Positions 24,199-32,086 of a stretch of 46,374 nt of DNA are shown one piece after another (position 1 is the first letter of the stretch; every line of letters begins with the position of its first letter). Origin of the DNA: Streptomyces sp. YIM 98790 (GTDB lineage: Bacteria > Actinomycetota > Actinomycetes > Streptomycetales > Streptomycetaceae); NCBI RefSeq assembly GCF_011421595.1, contig NZ_WTLH01000015.1:10127-56500 (forward strand), read 5' to 3'. The translations under genes were made by a program, and so were the position numbers. The notes below the pieces were generated by a model that did no database searches, was not told where the DNA came from, and worked only from the letters and a program-made list of their open reading frames with translations.

Positions 24199-24461
24199 GC
24201 GGCCTCTTCCGCTTGCGAGTCCTGCTCGTCATGCCAGCCGTCGATGGCGGCGATGCGGTCCAGCGCGGCTTGCTGCTCGTCGTCGGTTACGGCGCCGTGT
24301 TCTTCCTCGAGGCGTTCGGCCAGTTCGCGCAGCCGGTCCATGGCGTCCTGGTGGGCGGCGGCCGCCGCAATGTAACCGGACACTCCGCGTGCGTCGACAC
24401 GCTCCTTGATCGACTCCACCAGCTCTTCCGGCACGGTGATGGTGATCTTCCGTGTTGCCAT
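24195..24461 (-). CDS. Ribbon-helix-helix antitoxin
   Basis: 88 residues. The N-terminal segment RKITITVPEELVESIKERVD gives the beta strand and first helix of a ribbon-helix-helix DNA-binding fold. GVSGYIAAAAAHQDAMDRLR forms the second helix. A Glu/Asp-rich C-terminal helix (EERLEEEHGAVTDDEQQAA-like) would wrap the PIN toxin. It is first in the bicistron, with its ATG inside a palindrome, and is probably the operon's repressor. Confidence 0.88.
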   Translation of the reverse strand: MATRKITITVPEELVESIKERVDARGVSGYIAAAAAHQDAMDRLRELAERLEEEHGAVTDDEQQAALDRIAAIDGWHDEQDSQAEEAA

Positions 24462-24473
24462 ACTTCAAGTATG
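24459..24473. promoter_or_regulatory. Palindromic operator over the antitoxin start
   Basis: CATACTTCAAGTATG is a perfect inverted repeat (7-bp arms around one base). Its left arm contains the antitoxin ATG (read leftward). An RHH dimer-of-dimers bound here would block transcription or translation start, fitting autoregulation. Confidence 0.6.
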
Positions 24474-24606
24474 TCATGCTCGGCGTCCATAAGGCCCACT
24501 GCGGCGGGCAGCGCACCCTGCGCGTTGATCATCCGGGCGACATCCGGGAGACGGGATTCCGTTGCCCGACCCCGCCGGACCAGTCTGCATACGCGCCCGA
24601 ACGGCC

Positions 24607-24632
24607 GTGAGGCCGGGGCATCCCGGCCTCAC
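24607..24632 (-). terminator. Hairpin beside att copy 2
   Basis: GTGAGGCCGGG (24607-24617) pairs perfectly with CCCGGCCTCAC (24622-24632), loop GCAT. It lies 24 bp from att copy 2, where a tRNA terminator would be, but its sequence differs from the hairpins of copies 1 and 3. Confidence 0.6.
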
Positions 24633-24656
24633 CTGCGCACATCTGTCGTCAACCGG

Positions 24657-24698
24657 TGCCCCCGGCAGGATTCGAACCTGCGACACCCGCTTTAGGAG
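24657..24698 (-). repeat. att-like copy 2 of the tRNA-Arg 3' end
   Basis: 42 bp identical to 34261-34302 of the tRNA-Arg gene. Its continuation is interrupted by the IS element starting at 24700. If the IS and one copy of its 8-bp flank are removed, the sequence runs on as GGAGTTTGCCCCGGC, parallel to GGAGTTTCCTCCGGC at copy 1. Confidence 0.88.
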
Positions 24699-24722
24699 TA
24701 TCTCATTTGGCTGGGTAGGCTC

Positions 24723-25536
24723 TTGGCCGTGGCAGGGATCGTTGAGCGGCTGGTGCCGGACGAGCTGTGGGAGCTGTTCCAGCGGGTGGTGCCGGAGGCG
24801 CCGTCGCGGCCGCAGGGCGGTGGCCGGCGCCGGCACGGCGACCGGGAGGTATTGGCCGCGATCATCTTCGTGGCCACCTCGGGGTGTACCTGGCAGCAGC
24901 TGCCCGCCGCATCGTTCGGGCCGTCCGGGGCGACGGCCCACCGCCGGTTCACCGGGTGGACCCGGGCCCGGGTGTGGGCCAGCTGCATCGCCTGGTCCTG
25001 GACGAGCTCGGCTGCCGGGGTGAACTGGACTGGTCGCGGTGCGCGATCGACTCGGTGAACATGCGGGCGATGAAAAGGGGGACCTGACCGGTCCGAATCC
25101 TTTCGACCGGGGCAAGTACGGGTCGAAGATCCATCTGATCACCGAGCGGACCGGTCTGCCCCTGTCCGTCGGCATCTCCGGAGCCAACCTCCACGAGAGC
25201 CAGGCCCTGATCCCGCTGGTGCAGGGCATACCGCCGATCCGCTCCCGCCGCGGGCCGCGCCGTCGCAGGCCCGGAAAGCTCCACGCGGACAAGGGCTACG
25301 ACTACGCTCACCTGCGGCGATGGCTGTCCCAGCGTGGCATCGGGCACCGCATCGCCTGCAAGGGCGTCGAGACCTCGCAGCGGCTGGGCCGGCACCGCTG
25401 GACCATCGAGCGCACCATGGCCTGGCTCACCGGCTGCCGACGCCTTCACCGCCGCTACGAGCGCAAGGCCGAGCACTTCCTCGCCTTCACCAGCATCGCC
25501 TGCACCCTTATCTGCTACCGCCGCATGAACACCTGA
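24723..25536 (+). pseudogene. IS5-family (IS427-like) transposase, frame-interrupted
   Basis: The protein is read in three frames. VPDELWELFQRVVPEAPSR, a DUF4096-like helix-turn-helix region, runs to TRARVW near 24976. The frame then changes to GQLHRLVLDELGCRGELDWS with SVNMRAMKRG, up to about 25080. It changes again to DLTGPNPFDRGKYGSKIHLI, LHADKGYDYAHLRRWLSQRG and RLGRHRWTIERTMAWL, which hold the DDE catalytic residues (DWSRCAID, ADKGYD, and E of TIERT). The second change falls on GATGAAAAGGGGG and may be a programmed -1 shift, usual in this group. The first (one base missing in TGTGGGCC) looks like a mutation, so the transposase is probably inactive. Confidence 0.75.
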
Positions 25537-25576
25537 CCTGCACCGAGGACACGGCCGGGTGCAGGATGATGGCTCG

Positions 25577-25894
25577 GTGACCAGGTCCGAGCAGATGCGG
25601 GACGCGGCCCGACTGTGGCGGGAGCACCTCGACGCCGACTTCCCCGCCGGCCTGCGAGGTGTTGAGTTCGAAGGCATCGACATGGTGATGCTCGACGCGG
25701 ATACCGCAGGCTGCGTCTGCACGTGGCTCAACAACGGCGGCGCCCTCGATCCGGAGCGCAGACGCATCCTGCAGGCCCGCCTTGAGGACCTGACTCGAGT
25801 CATTCCGCAGATCAGCGCCCCATCAGGCCGCCAGTACTACCAACGGCTGCACCAGCTTGCCCTGCTCGTTCTAAGCGTTCCGAACGCCAAATGA
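25577..25894 (+). CDS. Hypothetical passenger protein of the IS
   Basis: About 105 residues from the GTG at 25577 (an in-frame GTG at 25559 is the alternative). It is a soluble, mostly helical protein: EQMRDAARLWREHLDADFPA, then EGIDMVMLDADTAGCVCTWL and RRRILQARLEDLTRVIPQIS. I do not know its function. It lies between the transposase and the right terminal repeat, and its stop codon TGA (25892-25894) is inside that repeat, so it travels with the IS. Confidence 0.65.
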   Translation: MTRSEQMRDAARLWREHLDADFPAGLRGVEFEGIDMVMLDADTAGCVCTWLNNGGALDPERRRILQARLEDLTRVIPQISAPSGRQYYQRLHQLALLVLSVPNAK

Positions 25895-25903
25895 GATGAC
25901 CTG

Positions 25904-26307
25904 TTAGGAGTTTGCCCCGGCGGGGCTGTGAGCTACGGAATCGTCGACTGGTGGCTGCCTGACCTGCGGAAACGCTCCTCTGTGGTTCCCACGTGTTCAC
26001 GGAGTTTCCCGGCCTCGTGTGTGCCGCATCCGTGCTGCGGGCGCCTCGGCCTGGCGACGCCGCTGCGTCGCAGTTGATGCTGGGCCGCTTCTTGGTCTCC
26101 CAATGACCTGGCCGTTTCCCGCTTGCTGGCGTTTGGGCCCGGACAGGCTCTTGCGGCCGCTCTGCGGAGTCTTTGCGACCGCTCCGGGACTGCCGGGAGA
26201 GGGTTCCTGGCTGGTCAGGCGGTCGAGGCGGGTCCTCGGCGGCCCCTGCGAGGGTGGCTTCGTACACCAGAATGGGTTCTGGCACGACTTCCGTGAAGCG
26301 GTCACGG
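25904..26307. other. Element arm next to att copy 2
   Basis: About 400 bp with no gene I can defend. The first 140 bp continue att copy 2 and resemble the arm at 23557-23690. A leftward frame (25812-26318) crosses the IS boundary and has no family features, so I leave it out. Confidence 0.5.
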
Positions 26308-26724
26308 TTAGTGATCATTGGGTGTTTCGAGTGCTTGGAGGATCTGTCGTACTTCCTGGCGCCACTCGTCAGCGTCGGCGCTGTTCACCCAGCCGGTTGC
26401 CATTTCGGACCCGTCCTGGAGAACCCGGTCCAGTGCGAGTCTCGCCGACGCGCGAAGGGAGGCTGGCAGTTCGGGCAGCGGTTCCCTGGGACCGTCGTCC
26501 GGGTCAATCACGACGGGACTGTCCGGGAGGGTGCTCGCGACGAGAGCGCCAGCGGCAACAGCTTCGGCCCCGTCTCCGCCATCGACGCGTTCTCCCGAGT
26601 CGGTGACTCGCCGGAATGCCTGCCCCAGCACGTCAACGACCTGCTGGTGGGTGAGTCCCTCAAGTTCATCGACGAAGTCTGCGGCGAGGTCGCTGTCGAA
26701 CGGGCCGGTTCCCCAGGTGCCCAT
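26308..26724 (-). CDS. DUF4259 domain protein
   Basis: 138 residues beginning MGTWGTGPFDSDLAADFVDE, the diagnostic start of the DUF4259 family, with a helical remainder (DVLGQAFRRVTDSGERVD, ADEWRQEVRQILQALE). Family members are small acidic cytoplasmic proteins often found beside SMI1/KNR4-type genes and suspected to be immunity proteins of contact-dependent toxins. That role is inference. It is 72 bp downstream of the SMI1/KNR4 gene on the same strand, with no toxin gene nearby. Confidence 0.82.
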   Translation of the reverse strand: MGTWGTGPFDSDLAADFVDELEGLTHQQVVDVLGQAFRRVTDSGERVDGGDGAEAVAAGALVASTLPDSPVVIDPDDGPREPLPELPASLRASARLALDRVLQDGSEMATGWVNSADADEWRQEVRQILQALETPNDH

Positions 26725-26796
26725 GCATGGCTCCTGATACTGCTGTCTCGGACGAAGGCGGTTCTGGCTTGCTTTCCGTGGAATGGTTACGGAGAG

Positions 26797-27384
26797 TCAA
26801 ATCTGCGGTGCCATGCGATGCCTGTCGGGATGGGCACGAAGCTGGGGTGAGGTGAGTTCCAGGGCCCGGTTGTCGCGTCCGGCGCTCATGTGGTTGAGCC
26901 AGCGTTCATACCAGTCGAGGAAGTCGGTGGCGGAGAAGACGTTGGGGCCCCAGAACCCGTCGCTGTTGCCGATGAGGACGCGGCCGGTGAGGGGACCGGT
27001 CACCGCGATGACGCATACGTCGGTGCAGCCCATTTCGATGACGTGGAGGAAGAGGTCGCGTCCGTGACCCCCGGGTTCTGCGTCGTCGAATCCGCGGGGT
27101 GTCCCCGGTTCCTCACGCGGGTTCATGACCAGCAGGGAACACCGCTCCAGCGGCATGAGGCCGTAGAACGGCGCCGCGCCTGAGCCGCCGATGTGCGTGA
27201 GGAACTGCCGGTAGGCGTCGGGCAGGGCGATGCCGTGCTCGGCCTCGAACGCAGCGACACGTGCTTCTGCCAGCTTCGGACCGAGGCGGAGCTTGTGTTG
27301 CTCTTCTCCGAAGGAGTGGCTGCGCAGGGGTTGGAACGGGATCGCGGCCAGCTTGCGACGCAGGCGGGGTATGCGGGGATCCAT
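26797..27384 (-). CDS. SMI1/KNR4 (SUKH) family protein
   Basis: 195 residues. The SUKH core is visible: VAAFEAEHGIALPDAYRQFL, then THIGGSGAAPFYGLMPLE, VCVIAVTGPLTGRVLIGNSD and FSATDFLDWYERWL. SUKH proteins are a common class of immunity proteins that neutralise secreted nuclease toxins, though some are general regulators. It precedes the DUF4259 gene on the same strand; the two may be an orphan immunity pair carried by the island. GC content here is lower than in the flanking genes. Confidence 0.88.
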   Translation of the reverse strand: MDPRIPRLRRKLAAIPFQPLRSHSFGEEQHKLRLGPKLAEARVAAFEAEHGIALPDAYRQFLTHIGGSGAAPFYGLMPLERCSLLVMNPREEPGTPRGFDDAEPGGHGRDLFLHVIEMGCTDVCVIAVTGPLTGRVLIGNSDGFWGPNVFSATDFLDWYERWLNHMSAGRDNRALELTSPQLRAHPDRHRMAPQI

Positions 27385-27541
27385 GGTGCATCTTCTCTCG
27401 TCCCCGTCACCCTATGGGTGGCTATCGTCAGGTGGGAGGCCCAGTGATCGATGGCGGGCCAGGCTTCATCACGTCGCCGCTGGCTTCGGATCGGTCACGT
27501 GGCCATCGACCACTCCGATAACACAAGTCAGTTCTGAGCCA

Positions 27542-28813
27542 TCAGCACAGCACCAGCAAGGAGTCCCAGGGAGCGGATGGGTGCGCGGCTATGAGGGCGG
27601 CATGGGACGCGGTAGCGAGTGCGGCTCCAGCGGCGCCGGTGAGAAAGCCAGGGTTGTCGTAGCTGGTTCTGGCTTCGATGTGAGGAAACCCGAAGGGGCG
27701 TCGGGGATCGTGGAAGTCGGCAGTGGCGTGGGCGGCTCTTTCAGCGACAGTTCGGATTCGGGCCCGCTCTGCGGCCTGGAGGACTCCAGCGGTGCCGTGG
27801 CAGAGCGTAGGGCCCTCGGTGTCCCACTGAGGGGGAGAGCGGTTGGCCATAGCGGTGATGGCAGCTTGTCCTGCGCGAATGACCGCAGCGTCCGTCAGGG
27901 CCTGACCGCCCAGGCAGAGGGCACGGCCGATGCCCGGAGTCCCATAGCACCAGGCGTCTCGGCGCTGAGGTGGGCGTAGCCGGTCGGGTGGGGGTGGGCT
28001 CTCGAGGTCGTTGCCGCTGATGAAGGGAGGCCAGGTGCCGGTGGGTTCCTGCCAGGTGGTCAGCCAGATGGCAGCGGTGCGGATGGCGTGGAACTGGCCG
28101 GGGACGGTGTAGCCGTGGAGGTGGGCGGTGGCGAGGAGGGCGAGGGGGCCCGCGATGCCGTGGGCGAGGCCGGTGGTGGCGGCGCCGGAGGGTGGGACGG
28201 TGACGCCGGGCGGGTGGTCGGCGGCCGGTAGCCACCAGCCGGGGCGGGTGCCGTGGCTGGTGGTGATCAGCGTGGTGAGGGTGGTGAGGGCCGCGGTCAG
28301 GCCGGGCTCGGCTTCGGTGTGGTGGCCGGTGGTGTGGGCGGCGAGGAGAACGCGGCCGATGCCGGCCAGACCCTTGATCGTGTCGTAGACGGCCCACGGG
28401 GCTCCGGGCCGGTTGTTGCTGAAGCGTCGGCGCTGGTGGTCGGCGAGTCCTTGGGCGCGGGCGGAGAGCCAGGTGGTGGCCTTGCGGAGAGTGGCCTGGC
28501 AGGGCTCGGGGTCGGGGAGGTAGCCGGTGCCGATGATCAGGGAGGCGGCCAGGGCGCCGGGGCCGGTGTAGATGCCGTCGGGCGGGGCTCCGCGGAGATG
28601 GTGTCTGGTGGCTGTCCAGTGTTCGGCGGCGGCAGTGGCGAACCGTGGGTCGTGCCGGGCGAGACAGGCGTGGAGGAGGGCCGTGCTTGCCAGGCCGTCG
28701 GAGAGGGTGTGTGCGGCGGAGGGCGGGAGGGCGGCGGTGACCGTCTGGGGGTCGAGCAGGGCGCGGGCGGTGGAAAGGGCCTGTTCGGCGAGGAAGTCAG
28801 GGCTGGCCGGCAT
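27542..28813 (-). CDS. lanC: Lanthionine synthetase C-like cyclase (LanC)
   Basis: 423 residues folded as a double-helical barrel. The zinc ligands of LanC cyclases are all present: Cys289 (DAWCYGTPGIGRALCLGG), Cys338 and His339 (TLCHGTAGVLQA). An upstream conserved GLAHGIAGPLALLATA block is also present. The enzyme catalyses addition of Cys thiols to dehydroalanine/dehydrobutyrine to make (methyl)lanthionine rings. The ATG at 28813 lies within the end of lanB (17-bp overlap), so the two are translationally coupled. It is the last gene of the leftward FxLD locus. About 157 bp after it hold no gene. Confidence 0.93.
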   Translation of the reverse strand: MPASPDFLAEQALSTARALLDPQTVTAALPPSAAHTLSDGLASTALLHACLARHDPRFATAAAEHWTATRHHLRGAPPDGIYTGPGALAASLIIGTGYLPDPEPCQATLRKATTWLSARAQGLADHQRRRFSNNRPGAPWAVYDTIKGLAGIGRVLLAAHTTGHHTEAEPGLTAALTTLTTLITTSHGTRPGWWLPAADHPPGVTVPPSGAATTGLAHGIAGPLALLATAHLHGYTVPGQFHAIRTAAIWLTTWQEPTGTWPPFISGNDLESPPPPDRLRPPQRRDAWCYGTPGIGRALCLGGQALTDAAVIRAGQAAITAMANRSPPQWDTEGPTLCHGTAGVLQAAERARIRTVAERAAHATADFHDPRRPFGFPHIEARTSYDNPGFLTGAAGAALATASHAALIAAHPSAPWDSLLVLC

Positions 28814-31700
28814 GGGTGTGAAGGAGGTCGGTGGCCAGGGAGCGGGTGAGGCTTTCGGCTGCTGGGTCGGGGCCGAGGAGTCGGTTGCAGTGCATGTGGA
28901 CCAGGTCTGAGGCGCACAGGGCGGACAGGGCGGGATTGGTGAGGGTGGCGCGGTAGGCGGTGAGTGCCTCGTGCCGGATGGTCCAGGTGTCGGTGAGGGG
29001 TGGAGGCAGGAGGACCTGGGGGTCTGCTGTTGCGGGGCGTAGCCAGAGCCGGAGCTTGTCGCGGGTACGGCGGTCGGTGGTGGTGAGGGGGCGTCCTCCG
29101 CGAAGGGCTTGGTGAGGCCGGTTGGCCACGGTGCGGGCGATGTCGGCCGCGCTCAGGGCGGCGATGACCAGGCGGTCGTTGCCGGGGCCGGTGAGGGTCA
29201 GGCAGTGGGCGGTGAAGGCGCTGTCGGCGGTGAAGACGTCTTCGGCGGCGGTGATTGCCTCGGGGCCGCCGTAGCGTTCGGTTTCGGGTAGGTAGGGCTC
29301 GAGGACCATGCCGCCGGCCAGGCGTTGCCGGTGCAGGGTTTCGGACCAGGCGGTGAGGAGGGGCAGTACCTCGGTGGTGAGGGCTTTGGGATCGCCGTGG
29401 GTGCGGATGCGCAGGTGGTCGCCGAGGGCGGGGGTGTGGTAGCGCAGCCAGAACCAGCGGTCGACGCGGTCCGCGGCCTGGTGGAGGACGGCGGGGAGTT
29501 GGCGGATGACGGTGTCTTGGCAGGCGGCGGGGACGGGCAGAGCGAGGGATAGCCAGCCGCTGCCTGGCAGGTGCGCATGGAGGCCGGGTGAGCGGGGTGC
29601 GGCGCGGGGGTCCGGCCGGGGTGGGGTGGGCTTGGTGGTGCGGGTGAGGCTGACGACCAGTTCCGCGACGTGCCGGCCATGGGGGCCCTGGAGAATGTCG
29701 TCGTGGGCGTCGGGGTGGTGCAGGGGTTCGGCGAGGGTTCGGGCGCCTCGGCGGACGCGGCGGCGCAGCAGCTCGCGGTCTTCGTCCTGGGTGAGGTCAA
29801 GGGGGAGCTGGCGGTCGCCTTCGTGAATGACGACCACGTCGGGTGGTGCGGGGCGGGTGTCGGTGCGCCAGGTCGTGAGGGCTTTGTCCCAGGTGGTGCG
29901 GCGAGTGGCGGCGGTGGTCAGTTCTTCGGGAAGTCGCCAGCGGGCGGGCGCCAGGAGGATGGAGCGGTACCGGACGCGGGGCGTCCAGGGTGCGTAGCCG
30001 GCCGGACCCCAGGACCAGGTGTGCCAGGGGCGGGTATCAGCCTGGCCGATCAGGTGCAGGGCGCGGGCGGCTGGGGGCAGCAGGTCGGGTGCGATGCGGC
30101 TGAAGAGCACGGCGAGTACGGGCCGGTTGTGGCGGGTGGACCACAGCAGCAGATGGCCGCGTGCGGTGGTGACCGACAGCTCGTCCGGTGTGAGGTCGCC
30201 GTCGCGTTCGGGCACGCCGAGTGGGATGCGATGGGGCGCGAACCGCGTTTCGGTTGCGAGGGCGGCGGTCGGGTCGATGCGGGAACGGCAGACGATCTCG
30301 GCGAGAAGGGGTTCTGCGCTGGTGGAGGGCGGTGTCGGTTCGGGGGCCAGTTGGGGGAGCCAGGGGGCGAAGCGTCCGGCGGCTGATCCGGCGGTCTGGG
30401 AACCGGAATCGGGGCAGACCGCGATTCGCAATTCGCCGTCGTGGTGACGCAGCAGCCGGAGGTGGATCTCGGCTGTGCGCGGCGGCGGGGTGTCAGCGCC
30501 GTGGGACAGGAGTCCGACCAGGTCGTCGTCCAGTACGACTTCATGTCGTCCTTGAGCGGTGACCTCGGACAGCAGACGGGCGAGGACTGCCGCGCGATGA
30601 GGGTCGGGGCCGCTCTGACTGGGGGTGAGTTCGCTGTCGGCGGGCGGGCCGATGCCGGTGACAGGGTCGATGACCTCCAGCAAGGGCACCATGCGGTAGG
30701 GACCGAAGGCGTGGACGAAGCGCTGGTGATAGTCGTCGCCGGGCCCGGTGAGCTGGCTGATGTGCCAGAGGATGGTGGCGGCCTGGGCGGCCTGTTCGCC
30801 GATTGAGCGAGGCAGCGCGATCTCGGCGTCGGCGACGGTGTCCACGGCCAGAGGCCGTTCGACGTGGTGGATGCTGTCGGCGGTGTCCCTTGCCGCTCGT
30901 AGGAGCGCCAGTCGTTCGGCTGTCCCGGGCGGGTGGGTATCCGCGTCTGCGAGCTGGTTGTGCAGCCGGGCAAGGGTCCCCCGGAGGGCTGCCGAGGCGG
31001 GGATCCGGGTCAGCAGATGCCCGAGTGGGTCGTCGCGCAGGCCGGTCGGCAGCAGGTCGGTGAGCAGGAATCCCGTGCGGATCATCTGCCGTAGGGCGGA
31101 TGTGGTGGTGGACCGTGCTGCGGTGGGATGGCGTACTGCGAGGTCCGCCAGCAGATCGGACGCGTGTGCGCCTTTCCGGCAGGCGTCGAGCAGCCACACC
31201 GAGACCTGAGTTGCACGGATCGTGCTCCGCTGCACGGTTGTTCCTCCGCCCGGGGCGGGGTGTTCGGCTTCCAGGCGGTCAGCGCGTCGCACTATCAGGT
31301 TGTTCGTGGTCAGGGTGAGGCATTCCAGCACCTCGTCGGCGTCCAGGAGCCGGTCTGCCACGGCGGTCAGCCATGCCGGACCGGGCGTGGTCACCGCCCT
31401 GTGCCGTAACCCCAGCCGGAGTGTGGTGTGCGTACCGGAGAGTGCGGCCGGGGCCACTGCGGCGAACACGCCGTGCGGTGTGGTCCGGGTTCGGGACCGG
31501 ATGTCGTAGGCCCGGCGGGTGGCCGCCAGCCGGGCGGAAGCGTTCCCGGCATGGCCGGCGGCGTTGTCGGCGGAGCGGCTGGCGAGGAACATGCCTTCGG
31601 CCAGCAGCCCCGCGTCGGCCGCTTCCGGTCCGGAGTGGACCGGGCGCAGAGCGGTGCGGGCGGTTGCCACCGGCTGGTGGGTGAACACTCTCCTGACCAC
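28797..31700 (-). CDS. lanB: Full-length class I lanthipeptide dehydratase (LanB)
   Basis: 967 residues from the GTG at 31700, chosen because AGGAGG lies exactly 6 nt upstream. The N-terminal glutamylation domain (about 1-640) includes RRAYDIRSRTRTTPHGVFAA, typical of LanB. The C-terminal elimination (SpaB-C) domain (about 690-960) includes SGWLSLALPVPAACQDTVIR, WFWLRYHTPALGDHLRIRTH and EPYLPETERYGGPEAITAAE. It would use glutamyl-tRNA to activate Ser/Thr of the precursor and then eliminate glutamate, giving dehydro amino acids. Both domains are on one polypeptide, unlike split-LanB systems. It follows the precursor gene by 91 bp. Confidence 0.94.
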   Translation of the reverse strand: MVRRVFTHQPVATARTALRPVHSGPEAADAGLLAEGMFLASRSADNAAGHAGNASARLAATRRAYDIRSRTRTTPHGVFAAVAPAALSGTHTTLRLGLRHRAVTTPGPAWLTAVADRLLDADEVLECLTLTTNNLIVRRADRLEAEHPAPGGGTTVQRSTIRATQVSVWLLDACRKGAHASDLLADLAVRHPTAARSTTTSALRQMIRTGFLLTDLLPTGLRDDPLGHLLTRIPASAALRGTLARLHNQLADADTHPPGTAERLALLRAARDTADSIHHVERPLAVDTVADAEIALPRSIGEQAAQAATILWHISQLTGPGDDYHQRFVHAFGPYRMVPLLEVIDPVTGIGPPADSELTPSQSGPDPHRAAVLARLLSEVTAQGRHEVVLDDDLVGLLSHGADTPPPRTAEIHLRLLRHHDGELRIAVCPDSGSQTAGSAAGRFAPWLPQLAPEPTPPSTSAEPLLAEIVCRSRIDPTAALATETRFAPHRIPLGVPERDGDLTPDELSVTTARGHLLLWSTRHNRPVLAVLFSRIAPDLLPPAARALHLIGQADTRPWHTWSWGPAGYAPWTPRVRYRSILLAPARWRLPEELTTAATRRTTWDKALTTWRTDTRPAPPDVVVIHEGDRQLPLDLTQDEDRELLRRRVRRGARTLAEPLHHPDAHDDILQGPHGRHVAELVVSLTRTTKPTPPRPDPRAAPRSPGLHAHLPGSGWLSLALPVPAACQDTVIRQLPAVLHQAADRVDRWFWLRYHTPALGDHLRIRTHGDPKALTTEVLPLLTAWSETLHRQRLAGGMVLEPYLPETERYGGPEAITAAEDVFTADSAFTAHCLTLTGPGNDRLVIAALSAADIARTVANRPHQALRGGRPLTTTDRRTRDKLRLWLRPATADPQVLLPPPLTDTWTIRHEALTAYRATLTNPALSALCASDLVHMHCNRLLGPDPAAESLTRSLATDLLHTHAGQP

Positions 31701-31706
31701 AGCGTT

Positions 31707-31712
31707 CCTCCT
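31707..31712 (-). promoter_or_regulatory. Ribosome binding site of lanB
   Basis: A perfect AGGAGG 6 nt from the GTG at 31700. It fixes the start 57 bases inside the longest open frame (31757). Confidence 0.8.
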
Positions 31713-31791
31713 GACGAACCGCTTCGGCGGGGTGCGGCGCAGAGGTCTGTGCCGCACCCCTTGGGCGTCTCGGTGCTGCCGAGGGGGGCGC

Positions 31792-32001
31792 CTATACGGC
31801 GTCGCAGCCGCGCAGGGGGACGACCGGGCCGTCCGGGGCGACGCAGCCGGTGGTCGGTCCGGTGGTGGGGGACTGCCCGCAGTTGTCTCCGGTGCACGGC
31901 TCGGAGTCCGCGAGGCCGGGGTAGAGGGTGGTCAGGTCGGTGGTCTGGGGATCGAGGTCGAAGATGTCGTCCAGGGCGGGGGCGGCGCTCTGCGAAGTCA
32001 T
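31792..32001 (-). CDS. FxLD-family lanthipeptide precursor peptide
   Basis: 69 residues. The ATG at 32001 is preceded by AAGGAG about 11 nt upstream. The leader contains DDIFDLDPQ, with F14-D15-L16-D17 as the FxLD motif recognised by LanB in this class. The core is rich in Thr, Pro and Gly and has Cys at 36, 41, 53 and 66, with Ser/Thr at 33, 37, 44, 46, 47, 50 and 51 in the Cys-bearing part, so up to four thioether rings are possible. Asp residues (32, 39, 57) are candidates for isoaspartate formation by the neighbouring methyltransferase. The core does not end in the Cys-dense tail I associate with FxLD peptides. It is flanked by lanB and the methyltransferase gene. Confidence 0.88.
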   Translation of the reverse strand: MTSQSAAPALDDIFDLDPQTTDLTTLYPGLADSEPCTGDNCGQSPTTGPTTGCVAPDGPVVPLRGCDAV

Positions 32002-32086
32002 GGCGATGTGGCTCCTTGGTGGGAGTAGGTGGCGTGGTGGCCCGGTGGTCGGGTTCCGGGTGTGCGCGGCCGGGCCGGTGCGGTGG

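Larger units (their letters stand above)
24700..25903 (+). mobile_element. IS5-family insertion sequence with passenger gene
   Basis: Matching terminal repeats ATCTCATTTGGC (24700-24711) and its complement (25886-25897) bound an IS5-family transposase reading frame and a downstream passenger gene. The octamer TTAGGAGT lies directly left of 24700 and again at 25904-25911, so the insertion is best placed as 24700-25903 with an 8-bp target duplication. The right end then has 6 extra bases (GACCTG). The IS sits inside att copy 2. Confidence 0.8.

Noticed and set aside
23462..24632. Hairpins at the att copies as a CRISPR-like or regular repeat array
   Set aside because: There are only three copies with large unequal spacing, and they are tRNA-associated terminators.
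25812..26318. 168-codon leftward frame next to DUF4259
   Set aside because: It crosses the IS boundary and the IS passenger gene, and shows no integrase or other family motifs.
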